Positions 25,971 to 34,669 of a stretch of DNA of 64,000 bases are shown here, one piece after another. Position numbers and translations under genes: made by a program. Numbering within the stretch: the stretch's first letter is position 1; the number at the start of each line of letters is the position of its first letter. Source of the DNA: Halomicrobium salinisoli (GTDB lineage Archaea > Halobacteriota > Halobacteria > Halobacteriales > Haloarculaceae); assembly GCF_020405185.1 (NCBI RefSeq), contig NZ_CP084463.1:2046001-2110000 (forward strand). Reading direction: 5' to 3'. The notes beneath the pieces are model-generated. The model was not told where the DNA came from. It made no database searches and saw only the letters and a list, made by a program, of their open reading frames with translations.

Positions 25971-26611
25971 GCGAACGATCCGTCTCACGACAGAAGCAGC
26001 AGAAGCGGTGGTACACCGTGCTCGCCCCCGAGCAGTTCGACCGGGCAGAGCTCGGCCGCACCACCGCCGACGAACCGGACAAGGTGCTCGGACGCACCAT
26101 CGAGACCACGCTGGGCGACCTGCAGGGCGAGGCCAGCGAGAACAACACCAAGCTGACCTTCAAGATCAACGAGGTCGCGTCGGACTCCGCGTACACGGAG
26201 TTCGTCCGCCACGAGCTCACACGGGACTACCTCCGCTCGCTCGTGCGCCGGGGCTCCTCGAAGGTCGAGGCGTACGTCACCGTGCTGACCACGGACGACT
26301 ACCGCGTCCAGATCCAGCCCGTCGCCTTCACGACCAAGAAGGCCGACGCCAGCCAGGAGCAGGCCATCCGCCGGACGATGATCGACCTCGTCGAGGAGGC
26401 CGGCGACGAGCGGACCTTCCAGGACCTGATCGACTCCGTCGTCGAGGGCCGCCTCTCCTCGGCCATCTACGGCGAGGCCAAGGACGTCTACCCGCTGCGC
26501 CGCGTCGAGATCCAGAAGGCCACCCTCGAGGCCCGTCCCGAGGAGGTCGCCGAGGAAGAGGAGACCTCCGTCGCCGCCGACGCCGACGAAGTCGACGTCG
26601 ACGTCGAGTAA
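25967..26611 (+). CDS. rps3ae: 30S ribosomal protein S3Ae (eS1)
   Basis: 214-residue archaeal eS1 protein. Recognisable blocks are KRWYTVLAPEQFDRAELGRT near the start, LGRTIETTLGDLQGE, and a C-terminal KDVYPLRRVEIQKATLEARP, followed by an acidic tail typical of haloarchaea. Last gene of the rps15 operon. The next genes are on the opposite strand. Confidence 0.97.
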   Translation: MSERSVSRQKQQKRWYTVLAPEQFDRAELGRTTADEPDKVLGRTIETTLGDLQGEASENNTKLTFKINEVASDSAYTEFVRHELTRDYLRSLVRRGSSKVEAYVTVLTTDDYRVQIQPVAFTTKKADASQEQAIRRTMIDLVEEAGDERTFQDLIDSVVEGRLSSAIYGEAKDVYPLRRVEIQKATLEARPEEVAEEEETSVAADADEVDVDVE

Positions 26612-26663
26612 CGCAGACTCGCGGCGAGGACTTCTTTCCGACCCCGACCGGACAGCGGCCGCG

Positions 26664-27083
26664 CTACTCTTCGACGACGATCCGGCCGGCCATCCCGCGG
26701 CTCTCGTGCGGCAGACAGACGTACTCGTAGGTTCCGGGCACCTCGAAGGCGTGCTCGAAGGTCTGGCCCTGCGTCAGGACCCCGTCGGTCCGGTCACCCC
26801 ACGCGTCCCTCGCGGCCGACTCGCTGTCGTAATCGCCGGAGGCGAAGTAGGCCGCGTCGTCCGGGATGCCGTCCTCGTAGGCGGTGACGGTGTGGCCCTG
26901 CTTGCTCGTGTTGCGCCAGACGACGGTGTCGCCGGCCGAGACGGTGTACTCCTCGGGTCGGAACTCGATCGTGGACATCCCGACGTCGTACTCCTCGGCG
27001 TCGGAAGACAGGAACCCGAGACAGCCAGACAGTCCGACGGCCGAGGCTCCGGCCGCGGCCCGCAGGTACGCGCGGCGGTGCAT
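26664..27083 (-). CDS. halocyanin-type blue copper lipoprotein
   Basis: 139-residue exported electron carrier. The N-terminus RRAYLRAAAGASAVGLSGCLG has a Tat-like twin Arg and a lipobox ending in Cys, so it is probably anchored outside the membrane. The cupredoxin domain carries the type 1 copper ligands: His in GHTVTAYE and the Cys-His-Met set in YVCLPHESRGMAG near the C-terminus. The ATG at 27083 is chosen since the signal peptide begins there; an upstream start at 27110 would add nine residues before it. Confidence 0.9.
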   Translation of the reverse strand: MHRRAYLRAAAGASAVGLSGCLGFLSSDAEEYDVGMSTIEFRPEEYTVSAGDTVVWRNTSKQGHTVTAYEDGIPDDAAYFASGDYDSESAARDAWGDRTDGVLTQGQTFEHAFEVPGTYEYVCLPHESRGMAGRIVVEE

Positions 27084-27150
27084 GTACGCACCTCTCGGCC
27101 GGAGCGGCATAGACGAATCGCTTCCGGGCGGGCGGCGAGCCGCCGGCGCG

Positions 27151-27525
27151 TCAGGAGCGGTAGTAGCGGTACCCGAGCAGGAGGCACCCGACGAGGGCGA
27201 CGATGCCGCCGATGGGCGGCTGGATCAGACTGAGAACGGGGCCCTCGTGGGCGGAGGCGGCCATCTCGTAGGTCTCGCCCTCGTACTCGACGTACATCGA
27301 CTCGATCGGCGGCGGGTCGCCGGAGCGGGTACCGTCGTCGAATGACTCGCGGAACAGCGTCCGGTTCTCCTCGGAGAGGTCCTCGAACGCGACGACGGGT
27401 TCGTCCTCGGGGGCCTCCGTCGGCCCGGAGACGCTCACGGAGTACTGCGGGTCCGGCGGCGCCGTGACGACGAGCGCCGCGCCGACCACGATGAGGGCGA
27501 CGCCGGCCAGTGCGAGGCGGTCCAT
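27151..27525 (-). CDS. small membrane protein with two TM helices, unknown function
   Basis: 124 residues from the ATG at 27525. The N-terminal helix is MDRLALAGVALIVVGAALVVTA and the C-terminal one LSLIQPPIGGIVALVGCLLLGYRYYRS. Between them is a ~70-residue extracellular acidic region (FEDLSEENRTLFRESFDDG). An upstream start at 27567 would put 14 polar residues before the helix and is less likely. No family recognised; small haloarchaeal proteins of this layout are common. Confidence 0.7.
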   Translation of the reverse strand: MDRLALAGVALIVVGAALVVTAPPDPQYSVSVSGPTEAPEDEPVVAFEDLSEENRTLFRESFDDGTRSGDPPPIESMYVEYEGETYEMAASAHEGPVLSLIQPPIGGIVALVGCLLLGYRYYRS

Positions 27526-27580
27526 GGTATCGAAACCGCCAATCGGAGTATATGTCTTGTGTCCCAACCCGTCCCGGCTC

Positions 27581-28807
27581 TCACCGACCGGCCCCGACCA
27601 CGTCGGCGTCGGTCGGCCCCTGCCCGTCGAACTCGGCGACGAACTCGTCGAGGCGCTCGGAGTCGTCGGCGCCCGGCAGCGACCGCTCGGCCGTCTCGCA
27701 GTCGGCGTCGACGCCCAGCCGGTCGCAGACCAGGTCCGCCGTCGACTCGGCCATCAGCCGGTAGGTCGTCAGTTTCCCGCCGACGACGCTGACGCAGTTC
27801 TCGACGCCGTCGGCGGCGTGGTCCAGCCGGAAGAACCCGCGCGAGATGCCGCGGCCGCCGCGTTCGTCCTCGTCGGGCGCGTACAGCGGCCGGACGCCCC
27901 ACCAGGTCCGTCGGACGGCGGCGTCGGCCGCCGGCGGGAACATCGCCGCGCACTCCTCGATCGTCGTCTCGACCTCCCAGTCCGCTCGCTCGTAGTCGTC
28001 CGGATCGGAGACCGGGACGCTCGTGGTGCCGAGGACGGCCTCTGTGTCGTGGGGCACGACGATGTCGCCGTCGTCCGGCGCCCGGCAGCGGTTGAGCACC
28101 GGTCCGAGGCCGTCGTACTCGACCGACACCATCACGCCGCGGGTCGGTCGCATCTCGACGTCGAGGCCCGCCATCTCGGCCACCCGACCCGCCCACGCGC
28201 CCGCGGCGTTGACGACGTAGGCCGGTTCGACGACGTCGTCGACTGCCCCGCCGAGGCGCGCCTCGACCACGCGGCCGTCCTCGACGGTCAACCCCTCCAG
28301 CGGCGCGTGCGGGCGAATATCGGCCCCGTGTTCGCGCGCGTCGGCGGCGTTGGCCGCCACCAGCCGCGAGGGGTAGATCACCGCGTCGGGCACCCGCAGC
28401 GCGCGCTCGACGTCGGCGGCGAGGTCCGGAACCGCCTCGCGGGCCTCGTCGCCGTCGAGCACCTCGACGTCCATCCCGACGTCCTCGCAGGCCGCGCGCT
28501 TGCGCTCGAAGTACGCGGGGTCGTCCCCGTTTAGCTGGACGAACAGTCCGCCCGTCTCCCGGACCGCGGCGCCGGCGATCCGCCGGAGGATCCGGTTCTC
28601 CGCGAGGCAGTCCCGCGCGTCCTCGGGCTCGGCCGGCACGTACCGCGCCCCGCTGTGCAGCAGGCCGTGCGAGCGCCCGGAGGTCCCGCTGCCGAGGCCA
28701 TCACGGTCCGCGAGCGTCACGTCCAGGCCGCGCAGCGCCAGGTCTCGGGCGACGCCCGCGCCCGTCGCGCCGCCGCCGATCACGAGTACGTCCGTCGAGA
28801 GGGTCAT
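27581..28807 (-). CDS. FAD-dependent glycerol-3-phosphate dehydrogenase-like protein (GlpA type, short)
   Basis: 408-residue flavoprotein. The start at ATG 28807 gives an immediate Rossmann FAD motif (DVLVIGGGATGAGVARDLALRG). Next come the GlpA/GlpD-type SGRSHGLLHSGARY block, a NAAGAWAGRVAEMAG block, and the C-terminal GGKLTTYRLMAESTADLVCDRLG. It would oxidise glycerol 3-phosphate to dihydroxyacetone phosphate and pass electrons to the quinone pool. Typical haloarchaeal GlpA is longer, with a C-terminal [2Fe-2S]-type domain, and is followed by glpB and glpC. Neither is here, so the physiological substrate is less certain. Confidence 0.82.
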   Translation of the reverse strand: MTLSTDVLVIGGGATGAGVARDLALRGLDVTLADRDGLGSGTSGRSHGLLHSGARYVPAEPEDARDCLAENRILRRIAGAAVRETGGLFVQLNGDDPAYFERKRAACEDVGMDVEVLDGDEAREAVPDLAADVERALRVPDAVIYPSRLVAANAADAREHGADIRPHAPLEGLTVEDGRVVEARLGGAVDDVVEPAYVVNAAGAWAGRVAEMAGLDVEMRPTRGVMVSVEYDGLGPVLNRCRAPDDGDIVVPHDTEAVLGTTSVPVSDPDDYERADWEVETTIEECAAMFPPAADAAVRRTWWGVRPLYAPDEDERGGRGISRGFFRLDHAADGVENCVSVVGGKLTTYRLMAESTADLVCDRLGVDADCETAERSLPGADDSERLDEFVAEFDGQGPTDADVVGAGR

Positions 28808-28898
28808 GTGGTGTGCTTGGGGGGCCGGAGGGGTACACCTGACGCTAGGTGTGAACGACGTCGACGGCACGGAACAGCACGTCCCGTGGAACCTGTAT

Positions 28899-29225
28899 AA
28901 AGAACCAGAAAGCCCCGGCCTGTTCGACTCGGGTGGCTCGTTGCGGTCCTCGCTCACTTCGTTCGCTGTGGTCCTTACGTCGCCAGCCGTCGTCGAACAG
29001 GCCGCCCCTTTCAGTCCCGCCCGTAGCCGGTTGGCCAATCAACGTTGGGCGGGACTGAAAGGGGCGGCGAGCTACGGGAACCCCGGCGTTCGCAAGAGCG
29101 AAGTTCTTGCGCAGCCCATCAGAAATCTCCGATTTCTGAGGACGACGTAAGCACCGAGGGAACAGAGTGACCGAGGCGCGCAACGAGCCGCGGGACCGTA
29201 GCTCGCCGGGGCTTTGTGGTTCTTT
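28899..29225. mobile_element. MITE-like element with 21-bp terminal inverted repeats
   Basis: A 327-base non-coding unit bounded by inverted repeats at 28899-28919 and 29205-29225 that match at 20 of 21 positions (core AAAGCCCCGGC). Inside are a perfect 22-base inverted pair (29001-29022 with 29047-29068, core CTTTCAGTCCC), a 12-base pair (28917-28928 with 28992-29003), and TCAGAAATC/GATTTCTGA (29119-29139). It has no ORF of its own. It fills most of the 489-base gap between divergent genes, and its left end abuts a TATA-like TTTATAC that may serve the FAD enzyme gene. Confidence 0.6.
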
Positions 29226-29296
29226 GAGATATTAGCGACCTCGACTTCTGCTAGACGCTTCGCAACTGCAAAGTGAGGTGACCGGAAGGACAGCGT

Positions 29297-30271
29297 ATGA
29301 AAGCGACCGCGAAGGCACACCCGATCCAGGGGCTGGTGAAGTACCACGGGATGCGCGACGAGGAGCTCCGGCTCCCGTACCACGACAGCATCAGCGTCTG
29401 CACGGCGCCGAGCCACACGCGGACCACCGCGGCGTTCGACCCCTCGCTGGAGGCGGACGTCTACGAGATCGACGGCGAGGAAGTCGAGGGCCGCGGCGCC
29501 GAGCGGATCCGGGCGGTGGTCGACCACGTCCGGGAACTGGCGGGCATCGACCACCGCGTCCGGTTCGTCTCGGAGAACTCCTTCCGGACGAACATCGGCT
29601 TCGGGTCGTCGTCGTCGGGGTTCGCCGCGGCGGCGATGGCCCTGGTCGAGGCCGCCGGACTGGACATGACGCGGCCGGAGATATCGACCGTGGCCCGCCG
29701 GGGCTCCTCCTCGGCGGCGCGGGCGGTGACGGGCGCGTTCTCGCACCTCCGAACGGGCATGAACGACGAGGACTGCCGCTCCGAGCGCATCGAGACGGAC
29801 CTGGAGGACGAGCTCCGGGTCGTCGGCGGGCAGGTGCCCTCCTACAAGGAGACCGAGGCGGCCCACGAGGAGGCGGCCGAGAGCCACATGTTCGAGTCCC
29901 GGATGGCCCACATCCACGGCCAGATCGCCGAGATGCGCGACGCGCTGCGGGCCGGCGACTTCGAGCGAACCTTCGAGCTGGCCGAGCACGACTCGCTGTC
30001 GCTGGCGGCGACGACGATGACCGGGCCCGCGGGCTGGGTGTACTGGCAGCCCCGGACGATCGAGATCTTCAACGCCGTCCGCGAACTGCGTAACAAGGAG
30101 GACGTGCCGGTCTACTTCTCCGTCGACACCGGCGCCAGCGTCTACGTCAACACCACCGCCGAGCACGTCGACCGCGTCGAAGAGGCCGTCGCCGACTGCG
30201 GCGTCGAGACCCGACGCTGGGAGGTCGGCGGGCCCGCGCAGGTCCTCGACGAGGACGAGGCGCTGTTCTAG
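29297..30271 (+). CDS. mvaD: phosphomevalonate decarboxylase (mevalonate pathway)
   Basis: 324-residue GHMP-superfamily enzyme. Haloarchaea use the branch in which phosphomevalonate is decarboxylated to isopentenyl phosphate, and this sequence is of the haloarchaeal decarboxylase type. It has the N-terminal AKAHPIQGLVKYHG block, the GHMP glycine/serine-rich phosphate loop NIGFGSSSSGFAAAAMALVE (about residues 99-118) and MTGPAGWVYWQPRTI. The pathway feeds archaeal lipid synthesis. Monocistronic; the repeat element lies just upstream (ends 29225). Confidence 0.88.
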   Translation: MKATAKAHPIQGLVKYHGMRDEELRLPYHDSISVCTAPSHTRTTAAFDPSLEADVYEIDGEEVEGRGAERIRAVVDHVRELAGIDHRVRFVSENSFRTNIGFGSSSSGFAAAAMALVEAAGLDMTRPEISTVARRGSSSAARAVTGAFSHLRTGMNDEDCRSERIETDLEDELRVVGGQVPSYKETEAAHEEAAESHMFESRMAHIHGQIAEMRDALRAGDFERTFELAEHDSLSLAATTMTGPAGWVYWQPRTIEIFNAVRELRNKEDVPVYFSVDTGASVYVNTTAEHVDRVEEAVADCGVETRRWEVGGPAQVLDEDEALF

Positions 30272-30334
30272 GAGCGCCCTAGTCGCGCTGATCGGCGAAG
30301 GGTACATTTCCATCGGGGCCCACTATCGACAGTA

Positions 30335-30559
30335 GTGCGGTCTGCACCGATGGTCCTGGTCGGGATCGCCCTGACAGCCGGCGGCGCCGTCGCCGCAGTG
30401 TCGGGCTTCTTCTATCAGTTGCGCGAGTGCTCCGTCCTGCTGGGCCCGAACGGGGGGTGTGCGGACCCGTCGATCGTCCCGGCGCTGGCGCTCCTGCTGC
30501 TGGCGATTGGGATCCCGCTGATCGGCATCGGCCTCCGGACCGTCCTCAGGTACCGGTGA
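30335..30559 (+). CDS. small two-helix membrane protein
   Basis: 74 residues from GTG 30335 (or 69 from ATG 30350). Two hydrophobic helices (MVLVGIALTAGGAVAAVSGFFYQL and IVPALALLLLAIGIPLIGIGL) are joined by a short loop with two Cys (ECSVLLGPNGGCADP) and followed by a basic end (RYR). No family recognised. Stand-alone between mvaD and the convergent cheW gene. Confidence 0.65.
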   Translation: MRSAPMVLVGIALTAGGAVAAVSGFFYQLRECSVLLGPNGGCADPSIVPALALLLLAIGIPLIGIGLRTVLRYR

Positions 30560-30602
30560 TCGGTGCGCGCGGCCCAGTCGGACGGCAGAGAAGGAGCGGC
30601 GT

Positions 30603-31868
30603 CTACTCGTCGTCGCCGACGGTCTCGCCGAGGGCGACCTCGGGGTCGATCCAGACGACGAACTCGTCGTCGTCCTCGCGGTCGACGACGCCCTCGACGT
30701 AGTCGGCCTCGACCGGCGGCTCGTTGACCTGCGCGGGCGTCACGGGGACGACCTGTCTGACCTCGTCGACCAGCCAGCCCAGCGCCCCCTGGTCGTCGAA
30801 GGCGTCCGGGTCGAAGACGACGATCAGCTCCGCCGAGCCGTCGGCCTCGATGTCGAGCAGTTCCGTCGGATCGAGGATCGTCGTGATCTGGCCGCGCAGG
30901 TCGACCACGCCGGCGACGCAGTCGCGGGTGTTCGGGACCCGCGTCACCGACTCGCGCTCGACGATCTCCTCGACCCCGTCGATGTCGATGCAGTAGTGCT
31001 CGCCGCCGAGGACGAACTCCAGCACGCGGGTCGAGTCCGCCCGCTCGGCGGTCCCGGCGGTGGCGGTCGCCCGCGCGCCGCCGCGGTCGGCGGCCTCGGT
31101 CGGCGTCGCGTCTCCGTCGTCGCCCCCGGTCTCGGCCGCTTCGACCGCCTCCTCGACGGCCGCGGCGGCCTCGTCCGCGTCGGGCAACTCGACCGAGCCG
31201 ACGTCCGCGGTCGGCGCCGCCATCGCCTCGTCGGCGTCTTCGACAGCGGCCGCGTCAGCAGCGGCGGTCGCGTTGTCAGCGTCGTCCGCGCCCGCAGCGG
31301 CGCCGGCCCGGGAATCGGTCGCGGCGCTCGCCGCGTCCGTCCCGCCGCCGGCGACCTGCGTCGCGGTCTGGGCCGCCCGCTCGGCGGCCGCCGCGGCGTC
31401 GTCCTCGGTCGGCGTCTCGTCGCCGCCGGACGCCGCGGTGTCGTCCTCGCTCATCGCGTCGCCGTCGTCAGCGTCGGCGTCGTTCCCGTCGGTCGGTGTC
31501 ACACGCTCCGCGTCCTCGTTCTCATCTGTCGCATCCTCGTTCCCGTCGGCCGCGTCCGCGTTCCCGTCGGTCGCGGCCTCGCGTTCGTCAGGGTTCGCGT
31601 CGTCCGCTGTCACACGCTCCGCGTCCTCGTTCCCGTCGGCCCTGACCCCGTCACCGTCGTCGGGGGCTGCTGCCGATTCGTCGGGCACCGGGTCGTCTGC
31701 ATCGTCCCGCGCCGCGTCCTCGGCCCCGTCCGTCACGTCGGGGCCGTCGTCCGCGTCCTGCACCGCGTCGTCGTCGGCCTCGTCGGCCGACTCGGAGTCG
31801 TCGGCGCGCTGGCCCTCGCGCATCCGGCGGATCCGGCGGGCCCGGTCCATGCGCTCGTCGTCGCTCAT
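30603..31868 (-). CDS. cheW: CheW-domain chemotaxis coupling protein with long acidic N-terminal arm
   Basis: 421 residues. The CheW domain occupies about residues 282-412 (RVLEFVLGGEHYCIDIDGVEEIVE, RVPNTRDCVAGVVDLRGQITTILD, GWLVDEVRQVVPV). CheW links CheA to transducers in chemosensory arrays. The first ~280 residues are disordered and Asp/Glu/Ala-rich, with DGNEDAERVT-type repeats; ordinary CheW is only ~150 residues. The ATG at 31868 follows a basic MDRARRIRRMREGQ start. It overlaps the upstream ParA gene by 4 bases (ATGA), so the two are translationally coupled. This arrangement recalls bacterial ParP (CheW-like domain plus long arm) with ParC. Confidence 0.88.
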   Translation of the reverse strand: MSDDERMDRARRIRRMREGQRADDSESADEADDDAVQDADDGPDVTDGAEDAARDDADDPVPDESAAAPDDGDGVRADGNEDAERVTADDANPDEREAATDGNADAADGNEDATDENEDAERVTPTDGNDADADDGDAMSEDDTAASGGDETPTEDDAAAAAERAAQTATQVAGGGTDAASAATDSRAGAAAGADDADNATAAADAAAVEDADEAMAAPTADVGSVELPDADEAAAAVEEAVEAAETGGDDGDATPTEAADRGGARATATAGTAERADSTRVLEFVLGGEHYCIDIDGVEEIVERESVTRVPNTRDCVAGVVDLRGQITTILDPTELLDIEADGSAELIVVFDPDAFDDQGALGWLVDEVRQVVPVTPAQVNEPPVEADYVEGVVDREDDDEFVVWIDPEVALGETVGDDE

Positions 31869-32761
31869 GCCGGCACCTCCGCGGCGTCGAGCCGCTCGTC
31901 GATCTCGTCCGCGATCTCGAGGAAGACCGCCTCCATGTCGACCGAGTCCTCGTACTCGAACAGCGACACGCCGTCGGTGAAGGCCCGCTGGAGCGCGACG
32001 CGCTTGCGGACCTGCCAGACGGGGAAGTCCGCGAACACCTCCTCGAGCCACTGGAGCATGGTCCGGTCCTCGTTGGTCTTCTCGACGCGGTTGGCGACCA
32101 CGCCCAGCGTCTGGACGGAGATGCCGGTCTGGCCTTCCAGCGCCGCCATCTGGTCGATCAGCAGTTCGACGGCCCGCTCGGAGGTCGCCTCGGTCAGCGC
32201 CGGCACGAGGACGTTCCGGGCGGCGTAGATGCCCGTGTCCGTGAGCTTGCCGTAGAACGGCGGGGAGTCGACGACGACGTAGTCGTAGTCGCCCTCGACG
32301 GCCGCCAGCACCTCGTCGAGCGCGCCCAGCGCGTGGCCGTCGGTCACCGCGTCCGACGTGACGTTCATCGCGAGGTCGGCCAGCGCGTCGGGGTCTGCGC
32401 CGACCTCGGGGGCCCGGGCCATCAGCTCCGCGATGGTCAGTTCGTGTTCGGCCTGGAGCATGTCGATGTTGCTCGGGACGACGTCCATCTCCGGGTGGGA
32501 GACGATCAGGTCGTCGACCACTGACCGCCTGTCGGGGTCGGTCAGGGCGTCGAACAGCGTCGGCGGGCCGGCGTCGTAGGCCTCGACGAGGCCGAGTCCC
32601 TCGGTGGCGTTGCCCTGCGGATCGAGGTCGACGAACAGGACGTCGTGGCCGCGCTCGTTGAGCGCGCCGGCGACGTTGACCGCGACCGTCGTCTTCCCCG
32701 TCCCGCCCTTCGCGTTCGTCACGCACAGGCGCGCCGGTCCGGACCCTGGTTGGCTGCTCAT
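31865..32761 (-). CDS. parA: ParA/MinD-family ATPase, possible chemoarray-positioning protein
   Basis: 298-residue P-loop ATPase. The deviant Walker A is KGGTGKTTVAVNVAGAL (near residues 18-34), the A' motif DLDPQGNATEGLG, and Walker B YDYVVVDSPP. ParA proteins position cargo by nucleotide-dependent binding to DNA or membrane. No parB gene is near, which argues against plasmid-type segregation. Overlap with a CheW-domain gene instead suggests positioning of chemosensory arrays; this is an inference. There is no obvious C-terminal membrane-targeting helix beyond the amphipathic end (FLEIADEIDERLDAAEV). Confidence 0.85.
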   Translation of the reverse strand: MSSQPGSGPARLCVTNAKGGTGKTTVAVNVAGALNERGHDVLFVDLDPQGNATEGLGLVEAYDAGPPTLFDALTDPDRRSVVDDLIVSHPEMDVVPSNIDMLQAEHELTIAELMARAPEVGADPDALADLAMNVTSDAVTDGHALGALDEVLAAVEGDYDYVVVDSPPFYGKLTDTGIYAARNVLVPALTEATSERAVELLIDQMAALEGQTGISVQTLGVVANRVEKTNEDRTMLQWLEEVFADFPVWQVRKRVALQRAFTDGVSLFEYEDSVDMEAVFLEIADEIDERLDAAEVPA

Positions 32762-32965
32762 CGTCGGACTGCTCGGGAGTGGCGGCTACCTCAGTATAAA
32801 AATACGCCCCCGATTATCAACGCTGCAAGTCGGTCAGGTCCGGGATAGGGCCGTCCCGCCGTGCTACGCCGGCGTGTCCGGTTCGCAAACCCCGATTATC
32901 ATCGTTTGCTCTTAAACGCCGGATCGGCTACAATCTTTATCACGTAGTAACCAGTAGGTGGCCGC

Positions 32966-33433
32966 ATGACCATCAACCCGCGCGACTACGACCTCGACGA
33001 ACTGCGGAAGATGGCTCGACAGCCGGGCGAAGGCCTCGACGAGGACCGCGATCCGGCGGAGATCACCGTCGAAACGGACGAGGACGTCCTGGCCGGCGAG
33101 TCGTTCCGGTCCGGGCTGCACCGCGAACTGCTGCCGTTCCTCGACGACGACCTGGAGAAGCCGTACCTGTCGTCGCTGCCCGAGACCTACGCCGCGGAGT
33201 TCGTCGTCTTCGAGTGGCTGGAGTTCCTGCTGATGCACTCCGGCCACCGAGGTGCGGAAGGCGCGCTCGCGTACTACGAGAGCGTCGACTGGATCACCGA
33301 GGAGGTCCGGGACGGGCTCTCGGAGTACCTGCGGGGCATCGACGACGCCGGCGCCGGCGACGGCTCCGAACTCGACGTCGACGACCACATGCTGAGCCTC
33401 GTCTACGTCGCCAAGCTCCAGTCGATGACGTGA
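32966..33433 (+). CDS. FlaD/FlaE (ArlD/E) domain protein
   Basis: 155-residue acidic protein. The region KPYLSSLPETYAAEFVVFEWLEFLLMHSGHRGAEGALAYYESVDWITEEVRDGLSEYLRGI matches the pattern of the archaellum accessory FlaD/E domain (LP..YA....WLEFL...G...AL.YY...WI...V...L..YL.G). FlaD/E proteins sit at the archaellum motor base and connect to chemotaxis through CheF. Here it is outside an arl cluster but beside cheW/parA and a salactin-like gene. A TATA-like CTTTATCAC lies about 24-32 bases upstream of the ATG. Confidence 0.75.
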   Translation: MTINPRDYDLDELRKMARQPGEGLDEDRDPAEITVETDEDVLAGESFRSGLHRELLPFLDDDLEKPYLSSLPETYAAEFVVFEWLEFLLMHSGHRGAEGALAYYESVDWITEEVRDGLSEYLRGIDDAGAGDGSELDVDDHMLSLVYVAKLQSMT

Positions 33434-33577
33434 GCGGCCCGGGCGAGTTCCGATTCTCACGTTCTGAACCGATCCGGATAGCATCGGGATAACGACCGGA
33501 CTGCGCTGGCCTCCAATTATCACGAACAGAATTTTTGTCCGCAACTATATACCGGAGGAAAGAATACGGGGCCCCGT

Positions 33578-34669
33578 ATGAGCGACGACGCAGACGAGGC
33601 CGAACCGACCGCCGCCGGCGCCGAGGACAACGGGGGGGCCGGGACCACCGTCCCCATCGGCGTGAAGCTCGGGAGCACGCGCACCGTCGTCTCGCTGCCG
33701 GGCGACCGGGGCGCCGACGACCAGATCATCCGCACCCTGACCTGTCTCGCCACCTACGAGGACGCCCTGACCGGGGAGGAGAAGGTGCTCTACGGCGAGG
33801 AGGCCGCCACCGAGTACCCCGACCGCGTGCAGTTCATGCTCCGCTCCGGGCTCCCCGAGGACGCCGACCGGGCCGAGCTGACCCGGAAGTTCTTCGAGGC
33901 GCTCATCGAGGAGAACGACCTCCCGGGGAACAGCGCCGTCGTCTACGCCATCCCCACCATCGACAACCCCGAGGGCCTCGAGAACCTCCGCTCGGTCATC
34001 GAGAACAGCTCGATCGGCATGCGCCTGGTCGAGAGCTACCCCGAGTCGCTCTGCGGCGCCATCCCCGCCTTCGGCGACGACCTGCAGGCCATCGACGAGA
34101 TCTTCCTGGCGATCAACATGGGCTCGACGAACCTGGAGGCCTCCGCCTACCGCCGCGGCGAGCAGCTCGCGCCCTTCACGACCGGCGCCGTCACCGGCAA
34201 CGAGGTCGACCGGATGATCGCCAACTACGTCGAGGAGGAGACCCAGGGCCGGGTCAACATCGACACCCAGACCGCCCGCGAGTACAAGGAGGAGCACGCC
34301 GACTTCGTCGACTTCGAGCCGTTCACGGACGTCATCCAGCAGCCCGGCGGCGGCTCCCACGAGTTCACCATCGAGCGGTCGGTCATGGACGCCCTCGACG
34401 AGTACATCGACGACGCCGTCGAGGAGATCGCGAACACCTTCCTCCCCGAACTGGCCAACGACTACATGAAGGTCTACCAGCTCGCCCTCGACCGACCGAT
34501 CGTCATCACCGGCGGCATGGCCTGCATCCCCGGCATCACCTCGGAGTTCGAGCGCCGCCTCGGCGAGGAACTCGACCGCGACGTCGAGGTCATCGCCGCC
34601 GACCGCCCCGACCTCGCGCCGACGATCGGCGCCCAGCGGATCGCCCAGCGGCTGGCCGAGAACGACTGA
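33578..34669 (+). CDS. actin/Hsp70-superfamily ATPase, salactin-like
   Basis: 363-residue actin-fold protein. The phosphate-1 loop is PIGVKLGSTRTVVSLP (about residues 26-41), phosphate-2 FLAINMGSTNLEASAYR (about 176-192), and the adenosine motif VITGGMACIPGI (about 309-320). Length and motif spacing match the haloarchaeal actin homologue known as salactin, which forms dynamically unstable filaments; this identification is from memory. The N-terminal 20 residues are acidic and disordered. A TATA-like ACTATATA is ~29-36 bases upstream of the ATG, suggesting a near-leaderless transcript. Confidence 0.72.
   Translation: MSDDADEAEPTAAGAEDNGGAGTTVPIGVKLGSTRTVVSLPGDRGADDQIIRTLTCLATYEDALTGEEKVLYGEEAATEYPDRVQFMLRSGLPEDADRAELTRKFFEALIEENDLPGNSAVVYAIPTIDNPEGLENLRSVIENSSIGMRLVESYPESLCGAIPAFGDDLQAIDEIFLAINMGSTNLEASAYRRGEQLAPFTTGAVTGNEVDRMIANYVEEETQGRVNIDTQTAREYKEEHADFVDFEPFTDVIQQPGGGSHEFTIERSVMDALDEYIDDAVEEIANTFLPELANDYMKVYQLALDRPIVITGGMACIPGITSEFERRLGEELDRDVEVIAADRPDLAPTIGAQRIAQRLAEND

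Noticed and set aside
28808..29038. N-terminal extension of the FAD enzyme up to 29038
   Set aside because: The added residues come from translating the repeat element; the FAD-binding motif begins immediately after ATG 28807.
31865..32761. ParA as a plasmid or chromosome partition gene
   Set aside because: No parB or centromere-like iterons nearby; the overlapping partner is a CheW-domain gene.
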